Of a DNA stretch of 64,000 nt, positions 44,231 through 52,771 are shown piece by piece; within the stretch, counting starts at the first letter, position 1, and each line of letters begins with the position of its first letter. The notes below the pieces were generated by a model. The model ran no database searches. It was not told where the DNA came from and saw only the letters and a list, made by a program, of their open reading frames with translations. The DNA comes from CALOCN01 sp942491735. Its GTDB lineage: Bacteria; Eisenbacteria; RBG-16-71-46; JABDJR01. The stretch covers positions 2,666,001-2,730,000 of the forward strand of contig CALOCN010000014.1 of assembly GCA_942491735.1 (NCBI GenBank), given 5' to 3'. The translations under genes and the position numbers were made by a program.

Positions 44231-46531
44231 CTACGTCACCACCTTCCAGGTTCGTGTGTTCATGACTAGGTCCTCATCACCGCGGATGACACGGATGCCG
44301 TCCTGCCCGTGCCGAGAGTCCTTGTTCCGCGAGAGCGCCTTCCCCAATCTCTTGGCGAACCCCTGGGGGGACTTCCCGTGACTGTCCACGAGTTCGTCAG
44401 GGAGGGCCGACCGCAGACGCTGGCCACCTTCATCCGCGAGGCCATCCTCGGGGTACATCCGCCGGATCAGCGTGGACACCACTACCGGCTCGGACCCGTA
44501 GACATTCAGCCACGCCCTCAGGAACGCCTCCCACTGGCCCGTAGATTCATCCATCTCGTCGTAGAGCCGCTCCTGGTTGCCCAGGAACCCCTCAACCCCG
44601 GCGTGCTCAAGAACGCCACCGACAATGCGGGTCCACGCCTCGAACTTGCCCAGAGGCTCCACCGACGGCTTGGGACACCCGGCGAGGTACCACGACCGAG
44701 CCAGGGTCAGCGCCGCCACCTGGAGGACGCCCCGGTTCTCGGCCACCCACTTGAGGAGATCCGGCTTGTGGAACGACCGCCCCGTCCACGGGCGGGACAT
44801 CTTGGCGTCCAGGCGAACCCAGATGCATCGACGCGCCAAGTCCCCGCCGATCACCGCGTTGTTGGCCGTGGCGATCCAGATGGCCCGCTGCGGAATCCGC
44901 ACCAGCTTGCTCACCCCCAGGATGCGGTCCGACCAGTGCTGGGCGGTCAGAGCCCGCTCCAACGCCGCCGACCGGATCTCTCCCCGCAGGTTGTCGAAGA
45001 TCATGTGCGTGACCCCCGCCGCGAGGTTGGAGGTGATCAACTTCTGCCACTCCTCCTCCTTCACCGGAGCACCCAGGAGCTCACCCTTCCCCGTGGTGAT
45101 CGAAGCTGCCGTCTCAGCCAGCAGCGTCTTCCCGGTGCCCTTGGTCGGCGCATCGATGATCGTCATGGGGACGGGACCGTCGATGGCCGGGCGAAGGAAC
45201 GGGGTCAAGATCAGCGCCAGAGCATTGGCCCGGTTGCACTGATCCACGAACGGGAAGTCCTCGATCACCTCCTCCAGGAGGGACCTCGCCACGGCCACGT
45301 CGGCTTCGGTCACCGGATCGGGCATCGGGGGAACGTCGAGACCGCTGGGGGGCGCATAGAACAACCCCGTCGCGGCGTCGTAGCCCCGCACGGACAGCAC
45401 TGACCCATTGGCGCGCAGCACGGGGGACTCGGTGATCCCCTCCAGGGTCGGAAAGTCCCACCCCGGTCGGGCCAGCACATCCCGCACCGCGGCGGCCGGC
45501 GGATACGTGGGGACCGTTCCCTCCCGCGTGTGTCGCAGGTAGTCCGCCGCCCGGTCCATGTCACCCCGCAGGGACTGGTCGCTGTACAGCTCGATCACCG
45601 GCGAGCCCAGCTCATCCCAACGGACCCGCGACAGGGTTCCGGCACGCCGGAAGATCGTCGGGGGGTCGTTGGTCAGGGACAGAGCTTCGAGGCTCTGGGC
45701 CGTGACATCCCGTAGATGCTGGTGGGTGACCACAATCTCCGGGAGTGTGGGGTCGATCTGGACTACATCCGTGACCGACGCGATCTGCTCCAGCTCTTCC
45801 CGGGTGCCCCCAGCGGTCAGCCAGTCGCTCACGTCCCCTCCCACGATCAAGTCGGGGAGGTCCACGATCTTCACCGACGCTGCGATCCCATCCAGGGCCT
45901 TGGCCACATGCGCCGCGTGGTCCTGACCCGGCAGGTCGTTGTCAGGCAGAATCACCACGTCCCGGTTCCTCAGGACCTCGGAGTACTCCGACCGCCACGT
46001 CCCAGCGCCCCCGACGTTCGTCGTGGCGCACAGGCCGAGCTTCCGCAGCCCCTCCACGTCCTTCTCCCCCTCGACCACGTACACCGTGTCTGTCGAGGCG
46101 AGCAGTTCCGGGAGCCTGTAGAGGACCCTACGAACCCCCTTGGTCCCGTTCTCCCAACGACCGTTCTCCCACCGTTGTTGGAAGAACCCCTTGGGCTGGG
46201 TCCGCACCGCCTGAAAGAGGGGGTTTCCCTCCTCATCCTGGTACACGTACCGAGCCACGACTTCCTTTCGGATGCCGTTCTGTGGGAACAGCTCCTTGGT
46301 CTTGAGGCCCACGGCAGCGAGCACCTCCTGGATGTCGCACCCCGCGTGGCACTTCAGCAACACGCGGTCGTCGTCACCACGAGATACCGATAGGCTTTGG
46401 GACTTGTCACCTCGTCCCTTCCCATGCCCATCAACGGGGCAGCGGGCGTGCCAGCCCACCCCGTTCTTCTTCACCCCTTCGAGTCGATCCAGAACTTGTT
46501 GCACCGGATCAGCACTTGTCATAGATTTCAC
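44231..46531 (-). CDS. Phage/plasmid primase-helicase
   Basis: 766-aa replication protein. It has a CHC2-type zinc finger (C31, H36, C61, C65), a Toprim domain with YVVEGEKD (151-158) and the LPDNDLPGQDHA acidic motif, and a C-terminal ATPase with DAPTKGTGKTLL (about 461-472) and MIFDNLRGEI. The order fits replicative primase-helicase proteins of mobile elements. Start ATG 46531, with an ATG four residues in also possible. Adjacent to the iteron-like array. Confidence 0.88.
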   Translation of the reverse strand: MKSMTSADPVQQVLDRLEGVKKNGVGWHARCPVDGHGKGRGDKSQSLSVSRGDDDRVLLKCHAGCDIQEVLAAVGLKTKELFPQNGIRKEVVARYVYQDEEGNPLFQAVRTQPKGFFQQRWENGRWENGTKGVRRVLYRLPELLASTDTVYVVEGEKDVEGLRKLGLCATTNVGGAGTWRSEYSEVLRNRDVVILPDNDLPGQDHAAHVAKALDGIAASVKIVDLPDLIVGGDVSDWLTAGGTREELEQIASVTDVVQIDPTLPEIVVTHQHLRDVTAQSLEALSLTNDPPTIFRRAGTLSRVRWDELGSPVIELYSDQSLRGDMDRAADYLRHTREGTVPTYPPAAAVRDVLARPGWDFPTLEGITESPVLRANGSVLSVRGYDAATGLFYAPPSGLDVPPMPDPVTEADVAVARSLLEEVIEDFPFVDQCNRANALALILTPFLRPAIDGPVPMTIIDAPTKGTGKTLLAETAASITTGKGELLGAPVKEEEWQKLITSNLAAGVTHMIFDNLRGEIRSAALERALTAQHWSDRILGVSKLVRIPQRAIWIATANNAVIGGDLARRCIWVRLDAKMSRPWTGRSFHKPDLLKWVAENRGVLQVAALTLARSWYLAGCPKPSVEPLGKFEAWTRIVGGVLEHAGVEGFLGNQERLYDEMDESTGQWEAFLRAWLNVYGSEPVVVSTLIRRMYPEDGLADEGGQRLRSALPDELVDSHGKSPQGFAKRLGKALSRNKDSRHGQDGIRVIRGDEDLVMNTRTWKVVT

Positions 46532-46575
46532 CTAACGCTCCTTGTCAGCGTTGAAGTTCGGGGGAACGCCCGGCC

Positions 46576-46803
46576 CTAATCCGGGCGCTCCCCACGAAGA
46601 CGGAAGAGGAAGTCCTCAACGGCAGGATGCCGGTCCGACTCTTGGGCAACGTGGTCACGCATCCGGTCCCGGATCGACTCCAATTGGCCGACCATGCGCC
46701 ACACGAGGTCGCTATCGATCTCGTCCTCCGCATACAACCCACCCACCAACAGCGTGACCTGTTCAATCGCTGCATCCAACAGAACCGCTTCGCTACTTGC
46801 CAT
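46576..46803 (-). CDS. Small acidic hypothetical protein
   Basis: 75-aa protein from ATG 46803 with GTGGAG upstream. Mostly helical (AAIEQVTLLVGGLYAEDEIDSDLVWRMVGQLESIRDRM). No family recognised; lies between the sigma-like factor and the primase-helicase on the same strand and is probably co-transcribed with them. Confidence 0.5.
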   Translation of the reverse strand: MASSEAVLLDAAIEQVTLLVGGLYAEDEIDSDLVWRMVGQLESIRDRMRDHVAQESDRHPAVEDFLFRLRGERPD

Positions 46804-46844
46804 TGTTGACTCCACTTCAGAGAGGCACCTTGACCCTCTAATGG

Positions 46845-47591
46845 CTAAAGGGGCCGACGCCCAAAACCGGGGACACGCCCGATCACTTTTCTTCGTGCCC
46901 GCTGGCAACGCTTCTTGGCCGCCTCGTAGGAAATCCCATACGCCACCGCGATGTCGTGCAGGGATGCCCCGTACACATCGGAGGCAATGAGGATCGAGCA
47001 CTCCAGAGCAGATACGTGTCCGTCCCGGTGCACGGCAAGGAACTCGCCGGCCTGGGACTCGAGTTCCTCCTCCAGCTCGAACCACGCCACGCCTTCGTCA
47101 ACTTCATGACCCAGGCGTGGCTCGACCTGGCGTTCCCTAGCATCGATGCGCCAGCACTTCTCGTACTGGGTCCGTAGGCGACCCACCGTGCGGTTGAAGA
47201 CGGCTTGAATGACCCGCTCGGGCCTCTCCGCAAGATCCAGCTCCAGCACGACAGTCAGGAATGCTGTCGTCACGTCACTCCAGTGCTCATCCTGAGAGCG
47301 GCGGGAGCGCCAGTGGGCTTTCTTCCTTACGATGGAGCACAGGGTCGGATAGAACACCACCAAGAGGATGTCCATCCAACGGTGATCTCCATCTCGTGCC
47401 GAGAATATGGCTCGGACAACCGTCTCGTGCCCAGTCGGATCGCCGTGGGGGTTATGAAGGTAGGACACGACTTGCCGCCAATCCCGAAACGCTCGCGTGA
47501 ATCGGGATTGACGGCGGAATCGCTCACACAGGTCCATGTGCGTTGGACTGGTAACCTGGCGCAGCAGCTGTTGATACTCATCCTTGTTCAT
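46845..47591 (-). CDS. Sigma-70-like factor of the mobile element
   Basis: 248-aa protein from ATG 47591 (MNKDEYQQLLRQ). The C-terminus is a region-4-type helix-turn-helix (ASLHDIAVAYGISYEAAKKRCQRARRKV), preceded by a helical region that could correspond to region 2 (DILLVVFYPTLCSIVRKKAHWRSRR). Sequence is remote from housekeeping sigma factors. It might direct transcription of the minus-strand phage-like block. Confidence 0.65.
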   Translation of the reverse strand: MNKDEYQQLLRQVTSPTHMDLCERFRRQSRFTRAFRDWRQVVSYLHNPHGDPTGHETVVRAIFSARDGDHRWMDILLVVFYPTLCSIVRKKAHWRSRRSQDEHWSDVTTAFLTVVLELDLAERPERVIQAVFNRTVGRLRTQYEKCWRIDARERQVEPRLGHEVDEGVAWFELEEELESQAGEFLAVHRDGHVSALECSILIASDVYGASLHDIAVAYGISYEAAKKRCQRARRKVIGRVPGFGRRPL

Positions 47592-47674
47592 CGTGTAACT
47601 CCGGTTCAGACCGGGCGTCACGCGCCTCACAAGGGGTCGATCACGGCGCTCAAGCGCCTTGGGGTTGTGGTTGT

Positions 47675-47836
47675 CTAGTCGAGTGCGTTCAGCTCACCGC
47701 AGGACCGGCACCGGCACGTCGCGGGCAAGCTGACGTTGTATTGATGGCCACGGGCCATGCGGATTTCGATTCGATCTCCGATTCGTACTGCCAATAGGTG
47801 CCCACAACGGCTGCACCGGACTTCGTTCCGTCTCAT
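47675..47836 (-). CDS. Com-like small zinc-finger protein
   Basis: 53-aa protein, ATG 47836 with GGGAGACGT upstream. It begins MRRNEVRCSRCGHLLAVRIG and ends CRCRSCGELNALD: two CxxC pairs with the RCxxCxxLLA...CxxCxxLN layout of Mu-type Com proteins, which in Mu relieve an mRNA block to translate the DNA-modification gene mom. No mom-like gene is recognisable; the adenine methyltransferase at 42478 could be a target. Bases 47837-48013 hold no gene. Confidence 0.7.
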   Translation of the reverse strand: MRRNEVRCSRCGHLLAVRIGDRIEIRMARGHQYNVSLPATCRCRSCGELNALD

Positions 47837-48013
47837 AGGTACGTCTCCCTTGGTCTGGGTTCCTTCCCAGGCCAGAACCCCTGGCCCGGTGACGGAGGAG
47901 ATTCTGGAAGACGTGAAAGATTCACGGATGGGGGTGAAACTCAGTGCAGGGTCAAATCTATAATGCTGTGCAGCAGCAACTTAGGAACTCCTAGGGGGGT
48001 GAAGAGTTCACCG

Positions 48014-49948
48014 CTATCGTCTACCAGGACTTGGCTCACGCGGGTCGAGAAGAATGGCGGGTAAGTCCTTTATTAGGTTCTGCAGCTCCTGCGGTCGCAG
48101 ACGGATTCCGTAGAGTTTTTCTCGGGACTCGGGATCCTTGTAGCTGTCGAACTTTCGCTCAAGCGACTTCTCCTTCTCCATTGCCTTCACGAAGAGGCCC
48201 CACATCTTCGTGACTCGGTGCTGTGGGTGGCGTGTATCCCGCCCACTAAACGTGACATGCCCAGCCTCAGCCCATTGCTCAAGCAAATTGACCAAGTCCG
48301 ATTCCGACACAACTGTCGCAACATCACTTCGATCATCTATTTCACGATTTGCAGCAAACAGAGGGCACAGGAACAGCAATTGCCTCACTCCCACTTCCCG
48401 GTCCACCACGGAGTACCGCTCACGCCCGACCAGCCGTGCCCTTCCCGATGGGGTTCTCTTGTGTCGGGCCAGATCCTCGAGCGTCAGAAGAAACGATTGC
48501 TTGGATGGCCTCTGTCCCCGTTGGCCAGGAGGGACTGCAAGCATCAGAATGCTTGTCATCTCAAGTTCTCCAGATAGAATTGATGCTGCGTGCCGCGCCA
48601 GGCCACTACTAAGGACGTCAAACACTTGGTGCCCGTGTCGGCGGTGAAGATCCGTCAGTGCCTCGGTAGCATCCGCCACCCCCATGTGGGGGACATACTG
48701 CGTCGCACGCGCAAGTTCCGGGCGTTGCGCAAGAAGATCAAGAGCCCCCTCACTTCGATACGCCCGCGCAGCATCGACGTAACCTTGGGCAAACGTCAGG
48801 TCCTGCGTACTAGTCCTCTCGCCAGTCAGTAGGTCCACGGCGTAGCGGTCAGGCGGATCGTCCTCGTCGGTGCAACCGGCGGCGAGGACTCCAAACCGCC
48901 GGTCAATGCACTGGGAACACGTTCCGCAGTGGGGGGCCTCGGTCGTGGACGTTTGTGTGTGAGCACAACTCACCGAATGTGCGATGAGATCTCTACAACC
49001 GTTGTCCACTAGCTCCTTGACAATCTCGGGCCGAGTCTTGAGCAGGTACGGATTCTCCACCTGGAAGGGTCTGTCAGCAACTGAACTCAGTAGCCCCGCG
49101 AGTTGGGCCAGAAACTTGGGGTGGGTTGTTCGGGTGGCACGTGCACCCAGAACCTGGGGCGAGACTGGCAGATTGATGCTGACAATCCCGTTCTCATAGA
49201 AACGCAACCGATTGAGATTGACCGCCTGGGCCACCACGAATCCCATTGTGGCGTAGAGAAATGACCGCGTCCGCTGGCTCGTCTCGGCGGTTAGATCAGA
49301 GTCCTTGTTGACCCACACGGGGATATGAAGAAGCCTTGCTTTGTGACGCTTGCGGAGGAGGTCAACCAAGTTCTTCTGGCGTGAGCGGATCTTGGACACT
49401 GAACTATGGCCTACAAGGACCACTTCTCGCCCCTCACCGACTGTCTCTCGCACGGCTCCTGCAAGAGAGTCCAATCCGCCGGAGAAGAGCATCACCTCCT
49501 CGGGGGCTCTCGAGTACCCTTCTTGCGGCCCAAAGTCCAGGTAGATATCGCGACGGGGAGGCTTACGCAATTTGGTGAAGTGAAACTCGTACTCGTCCTC
49601 CGAAACAAAGCCCAGGGTCCTGCACAGTTCCGCGGCGTGTGTTTTCCAGAAATCCATGTCACGCACCGATATTCGGAACCTTAGGGATCGACGCCAGCGG
49701 CGACCGTGCTGGCGACCCCCATCTCCCCCACGACGCACGGCCTGGTCTGCGCAATAGACATAGGTCGCGATCTCAATGAAGTCAAGAGTCCTGTCGGGGA
49801 TGTTGACCAGGAGCTTGTCAGCGATATCTGTGATTCTGAGATTCACGTTGGCATCATCGCCGTACGTGCTTAGGCGAGTCACTCGCGCGGCGCCTTTGGG
49901 GGACCGCGCCGAGCCGCAGACGATTGTGTGTTCGCGGGGAGCACTCAT
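48014..49948 (-). CDS. QueC-like PP-loop enzyme of a two-gene operon
   Basis: 644-aa protein. A PP-loop ATP-pyrophosphatase core carries SGGLDS (156-161). A QueC-type zinc site follows: C328 in SVSCAH, then C341, C344 and C347 in CGTCSQCIDRR. QueC makes 7-cyano-7-deazaguanine for queuosine; at about 230 aa it is far shorter, so this protein has a roughly 150-residue N-terminal and 290-residue C-terminal extension. QueC-like proteins with partners occur in anti-phage systems (QatC, Cap9 of type IV CBASS). No queuosine genes are nearby. The start overlaps the partner's stop by four bases. Confidence 0.88.
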   Translation of the reverse strand: MSAPREHTIVCGSARSPKGAARVTRLSTYGDDANVNLRITDIADKLLVNIPDRTLDFIEIATYVYCADQAVRRGGDGGRQHGRRWRRSLRFRISVRDMDFWKTHAAELCRTLGFVSEDEYEFHFTKLRKPPRRDIYLDFGPQEGYSRAPEEVMLFSGGLDSLAGAVRETVGEGREVVLVGHSSVSKIRSRQKNLVDLLRKRHKARLLHIPVWVNKDSDLTAETSQRTRSFLYATMGFVVAQAVNLNRLRFYENGIVSINLPVSPQVLGARATRTTHPKFLAQLAGLLSSVADRPFQVENPYLLKTRPEIVKELVDNGCRDLIAHSVSCAHTQTSTTEAPHCGTCSQCIDRRFGVLAAGCTDEDDPPDRYAVDLLTGERTSTQDLTFAQGYVDAARAYRSEGALDLLAQRPELARATQYVPHMGVADATEALTDLHRRHGHQVFDVLSSGLARHAASILSGELEMTSILMLAVPPGQRGQRPSKQSFLLTLEDLARHKRTPSGRARLVGRERYSVVDREVGVRQLLFLCPLFAANREIDDRSDVATVVSESDLVNLLEQWAEAGHVTFSGRDTRHPQHRVTKMWGLFVKAMEKEKSLERKFDSYKDPESREKLYGIRLRPQELQNLIKDLPAILLDPREPSPGRR

Positions 49949-50718
49949 TCGGCATCCCGCCCGAGTTCACGTGCCAGCTTCTTTAGAGCAACCGGGACAA
50001 AGCCGGCGACTCTCTCCCTGGTTACCCCGCCTTCCCAGTTTGTCTTGGAGTACCAATCACCCGAAAACTGCTCGACAATGAGTGATGCTTGGCGACAATG
50101 CAGATCCAGAGCTTCATTGAACTTCCGATTCTCCTCTGGAGACGAAAACCGGCGATGCGGTCCAGTATGGTTGGCAAGCTCGCGACTAAGGTAAGCCTGT
50201 AGGAATCGACGGATAAGTCGTGCAAAGAAGTGGCGAGCCAACTCACCAAACCGTTTGCGAGTCGCGTAGCTGCGTAGCGTTTGAGTAACGTCTCCCGACG
50301 ACGGCTCAAAAAGATCAAGAGACTCACCGGACGTAGCCCGCACCAAAGTCTCAATACCGGCAAGGGATGCCATCTCCCCAAGATCGGTTCGTCCACCGGC
50401 TACATCCAAATAGTCATCCACCGCGCTCACATAGGCAGCGGCCAGTGCTTGCGGCGTTGTGGGTGACTGCGCCTCAATGCCCAACTCTTGGAGACGCGAA
50501 ACAAGAAGGCCTTCCCGTGCCGCGAGGGGAATCTGCGTCAGTAGCCAGTATGCCTGGAGCAAGCCGGGGTCATTCGCGGCATCCCGAAGGCCACCCTGGG
50601 CAGCCTCCATGGTCTCTGCCGCAAGCTGCGCCACGCCTACCTGGTTGTTCTCCAGGAGCGCAACAACACGATCCCACTTGCGAGACCGCGGAAGGGTACC
50701 GAGACGAGTGTGACCCAT
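49945..50718 (-). CDS. Partner protein of the QueC-like enzyme, MGHTRLG N-terminus
   Basis: 257-aa predicted all-helical soluble protein. It opens MGHTRLGTLPRSRKWDRVV, an unusually ordered Gly-His-Thr leader before the first helix; the initiator Met would normally be removed before Gly. The body has no enzyme motif I recognise (for example YATRKRFGELARHFFARLIRRFLQAYLSREL). First gene of the operon, coupled by ATGA to the QueC-like gene. By analogy with QueC-like defence systems in which a partner's N-terminus is modified, I infer that this is the enzyme's substrate. Confidence 0.75.
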   Translation of the reverse strand: MGHTRLGTLPRSRKWDRVVALLENNQVGVAQLAAETMEAAQGGLRDAANDPGLLQAYWLLTQIPLAAREGLLVSRLQELGIEAQSPTTPQALAAAYVSAVDDYLDVAGGRTDLGEMASLAGIETLVRATSGESLDLFEPSSGDVTQTLRSYATRKRFGELARHFFARLIRRFLQAYLSRELANHTGPHRRFSSPEENRKFNEALDLHCRQASLIVEQFSGDWYSKTNWEGGVTRERVAGFVPVALKKLARELGRDAE

Positions 50719-50912
50719 GACCTACTCCGGCCTCCGATAGGTCGCCGTTCTTTGATTCCGAGCGTGGTTGAAACCTACTGGTATTCGCATGCGCTGTCAT
50801 GTCCCCGATCCGCCCGTGTTGCCCCTTTGTCATTGGAGGGGCCAGAGGCACCCACCCCTTGATGCCCGTCTAGCGATGGAGGTAACTGTGGGACGAGGAC
50901 ACAACCCCTAAC

Positions 50913-52418
50913 ATGCTACGAATAGGTCAGTTACACGAAATACAGGCAACAAACGAAACACCCCAGGAGGGTGTCACCGCCGTTCGAGCGGCCCTGTACC
51001 GACGCGTCTCCACCGCAGCCCAAGCCGACCGCTGGTCCCTCGGCGCTCAGGAGAAGACCCTCAACGAACTCGCCGACCGCAACGGCTGGGACGGCGTCCT
51101 CTACGACGAGGGAGCCGCCTCCGGCGAAACCCTCGCCGACCGCCCCGTCATGCAACGACTCCTGGCCGACGTGATCGCCGGGCGCATCGACATGGTCGCC
51201 GTCGTCGAGATGGAACGCCTGGGTCGAGGTTCCGACCTCCGCGACTGGGCCACCATCTCCTCCACGTTCCGCGAAGCGGGTGTCCTGGTCGCCACGCCCG
51301 AGCGCATCTTCAACCTCGCCGCTGCCGAGGACGACTTCGAAGCCGACCTTCGAGGAATCCTCTCTAAGCGCGAGAAGCGCAAACTCCTCGAACGTACCGC
51401 CCGCGGAATGCGAGAAGCTAAGGACCACGGTCGCTACGTTGGGGGCACGCCCCCCACGGGGTATCTGTATGACCCCTTAGCCAAGAAGCTGGTTCCCGAT
51501 CCCGAGGCTGCTCCCCTAGTTCAACAGGTATTCGAGTCACAGTTGAGTCCATGGAAGCTGCACCGACAATTGCGAGCCAACGGAACTCCGCTCCACTACG
51601 AGACCATCCGACGGATGCGGCAGAACCCCGCCTACATTGGCAAGCGACACAACTCCACCGGGGAACTGATAGATGCAGACTGGGAGCCTCTCGTGGACCC
51701 CGACGTGTGGGAGCGGTGGCAGCGGCCCGAGTTCCGCGCCAAGCGCCGATCCAGCACCCAGAAAGGACCGCGCTACCTCCTGTCGGGGATCGCCCGATGT
51801 GCGGCCTGTGGAGGGCCTGTCGTGGGAACCCCCGTGAAACCGGCCAAGGACGGTGCGTTCCTCTTCGCCTACCGGTGCTACCTCCGGTGCCCCGACGGGG
51901 GTCAGCTTCCAGGCTGGCTCGTGGACCGGGTGGTCCGGGAGGCGATCCTGGAGTACGCGGACCCCGCGGCCCTGAAGGCCCGGTTCCGGGAGGCTGCCCA
52001 GGCTGCCGAGGACCCCGATCGGGCCAGGACCCGCCGGGACTGCTCCTCCCGGGTCGCCGAGCTGGACGAGCGGCAGGCCAAGCTCCTGGACGCCGTGGAG
52101 CGAGGCACCCTGGACGACCGGGTCATCCGGGACCGGATGAAGACCATCGAGGCCGAGCGCCGGGTCGTGGAGGCCACCCTGGAGACCCTGGACGGAGCCG
52201 AGAGCATCCCGTCGCTCCCGGGAATGCAGGAGATCCTGGATCTGGCGGGGAAACGTGAGGATCTGGATGGCCAGGAGCTACATCGGCTGCTGGAGCGGCT
52301 GGTGACCCGGGTTGAGGTGGGGTTCCCAAACCGCGTTCTTGGGCTCGCCTGGAGGCTCAGCGGAAGGCAGGAGTCACCGGTGCCCAACCGGCGCAGAGCC
52401 TGTCCAAGCACCTCATAG
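50913..52418 (+). CDS. Large serine recombinase
   Basis: 501-aa phage/transposon-type serine integrase. N-terminal resolvase domain with ALYRRVSTAAQ (catalytic Ser33) and EMERLGRGSDLRDW; the recombinase domain (VGGTPPTGYLYDP, LRANGTPLHYETIRRMRQNPAYIG); a zinc ribbon (IARCAACGGPVVG ... YRCYLRC); and a C-terminal coiled coil (ERRVVEATLETL). Such enzymes integrate elements between short attB/attP sites. It is divergent from the QueC-like operon (195-base gap) and probably integrated the phage-like module. Confidence 0.95.
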   Translation: MLRIGQLHEIQATNETPQEGVTAVRAALYRRVSTAAQADRWSLGAQEKTLNELADRNGWDGVLYDEGAASGETLADRPVMQRLLADVIAGRIDMVAVVEMERLGRGSDLRDWATISSTFREAGVLVATPERIFNLAAAEDDFEADLRGILSKREKRKLLERTARGMREAKDHGRYVGGTPPTGYLYDPLAKKLVPDPEAAPLVQQVFESQLSPWKLHRQLRANGTPLHYETIRRMRQNPAYIGKRHNSTGELIDADWEPLVDPDVWERWQRPEFRAKRRSSTQKGPRYLLSGIARCAACGGPVVGTPVKPAKDGAFLFAYRCYLRCPDGGQLPGWLVDRVVREAILEYADPAALKARFREAAQAAEDPDRARTRRDCSSRVAELDERQAKLLDAVERGTLDDRVIRDRMKTIEAERRVVEATLETLDGAESIPSLPGMQEILDLAGKREDLDGQELHRLLERLVTRVEVGFPNRVLGLAWRLSGRQESPVPNRRRACPSTS

Positions 52419-52771
52419 ATTGAGAGTTGCCGACGGCGGCGAGCTTCTAGTCGTGCTATGGGGGCGGTGATATGCTGCGCAAAGACCAGTTAGAGCCTCG
52501 GGGGCAACCCGTCCACACGAGCTTCAACGCTCTCCCTTTCCCTTTGGGCGAAGAACCATGCCGCAGCACTCCGTCCTCTACTCCAGCAGTCAATTCCACA
52601 AGCAACCAACGCGACTGCTCGCGGATCCACCCCGCGGGGATCGCCGAATCGCGCTGGTTGCCCACGTCAGTGATGGAGCCGAAGCCTTCCGGCCTTCCCC
52701 ACGCGGGCTGCACTACTCCTGCAATCCCACGCCCGTCGGAATCAGTGCAGGTCCCCGAAGAAGAGAGACGG
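52419..52771 (+). other. Gap before the type ISP gene
   Basis: 353 bases without a supported gene. The type ISP frame is open back to 52472, but the extra 100 residues (Pro/Ser/Thr-rich) look non-coding. A site GGGGGCGGTGATATG sits before that far ATG, so a longer start cannot be fully excluded. No repeat is seen. Confidence 0.4.

Noticed and set aside
48014..49948. Queuosine/7-deazaguanine biosynthesis locus
   Set aside because: The protein has QueC motifs but is almost three times QueC length, and no queD, queE, queF or tgt gene is nearby.
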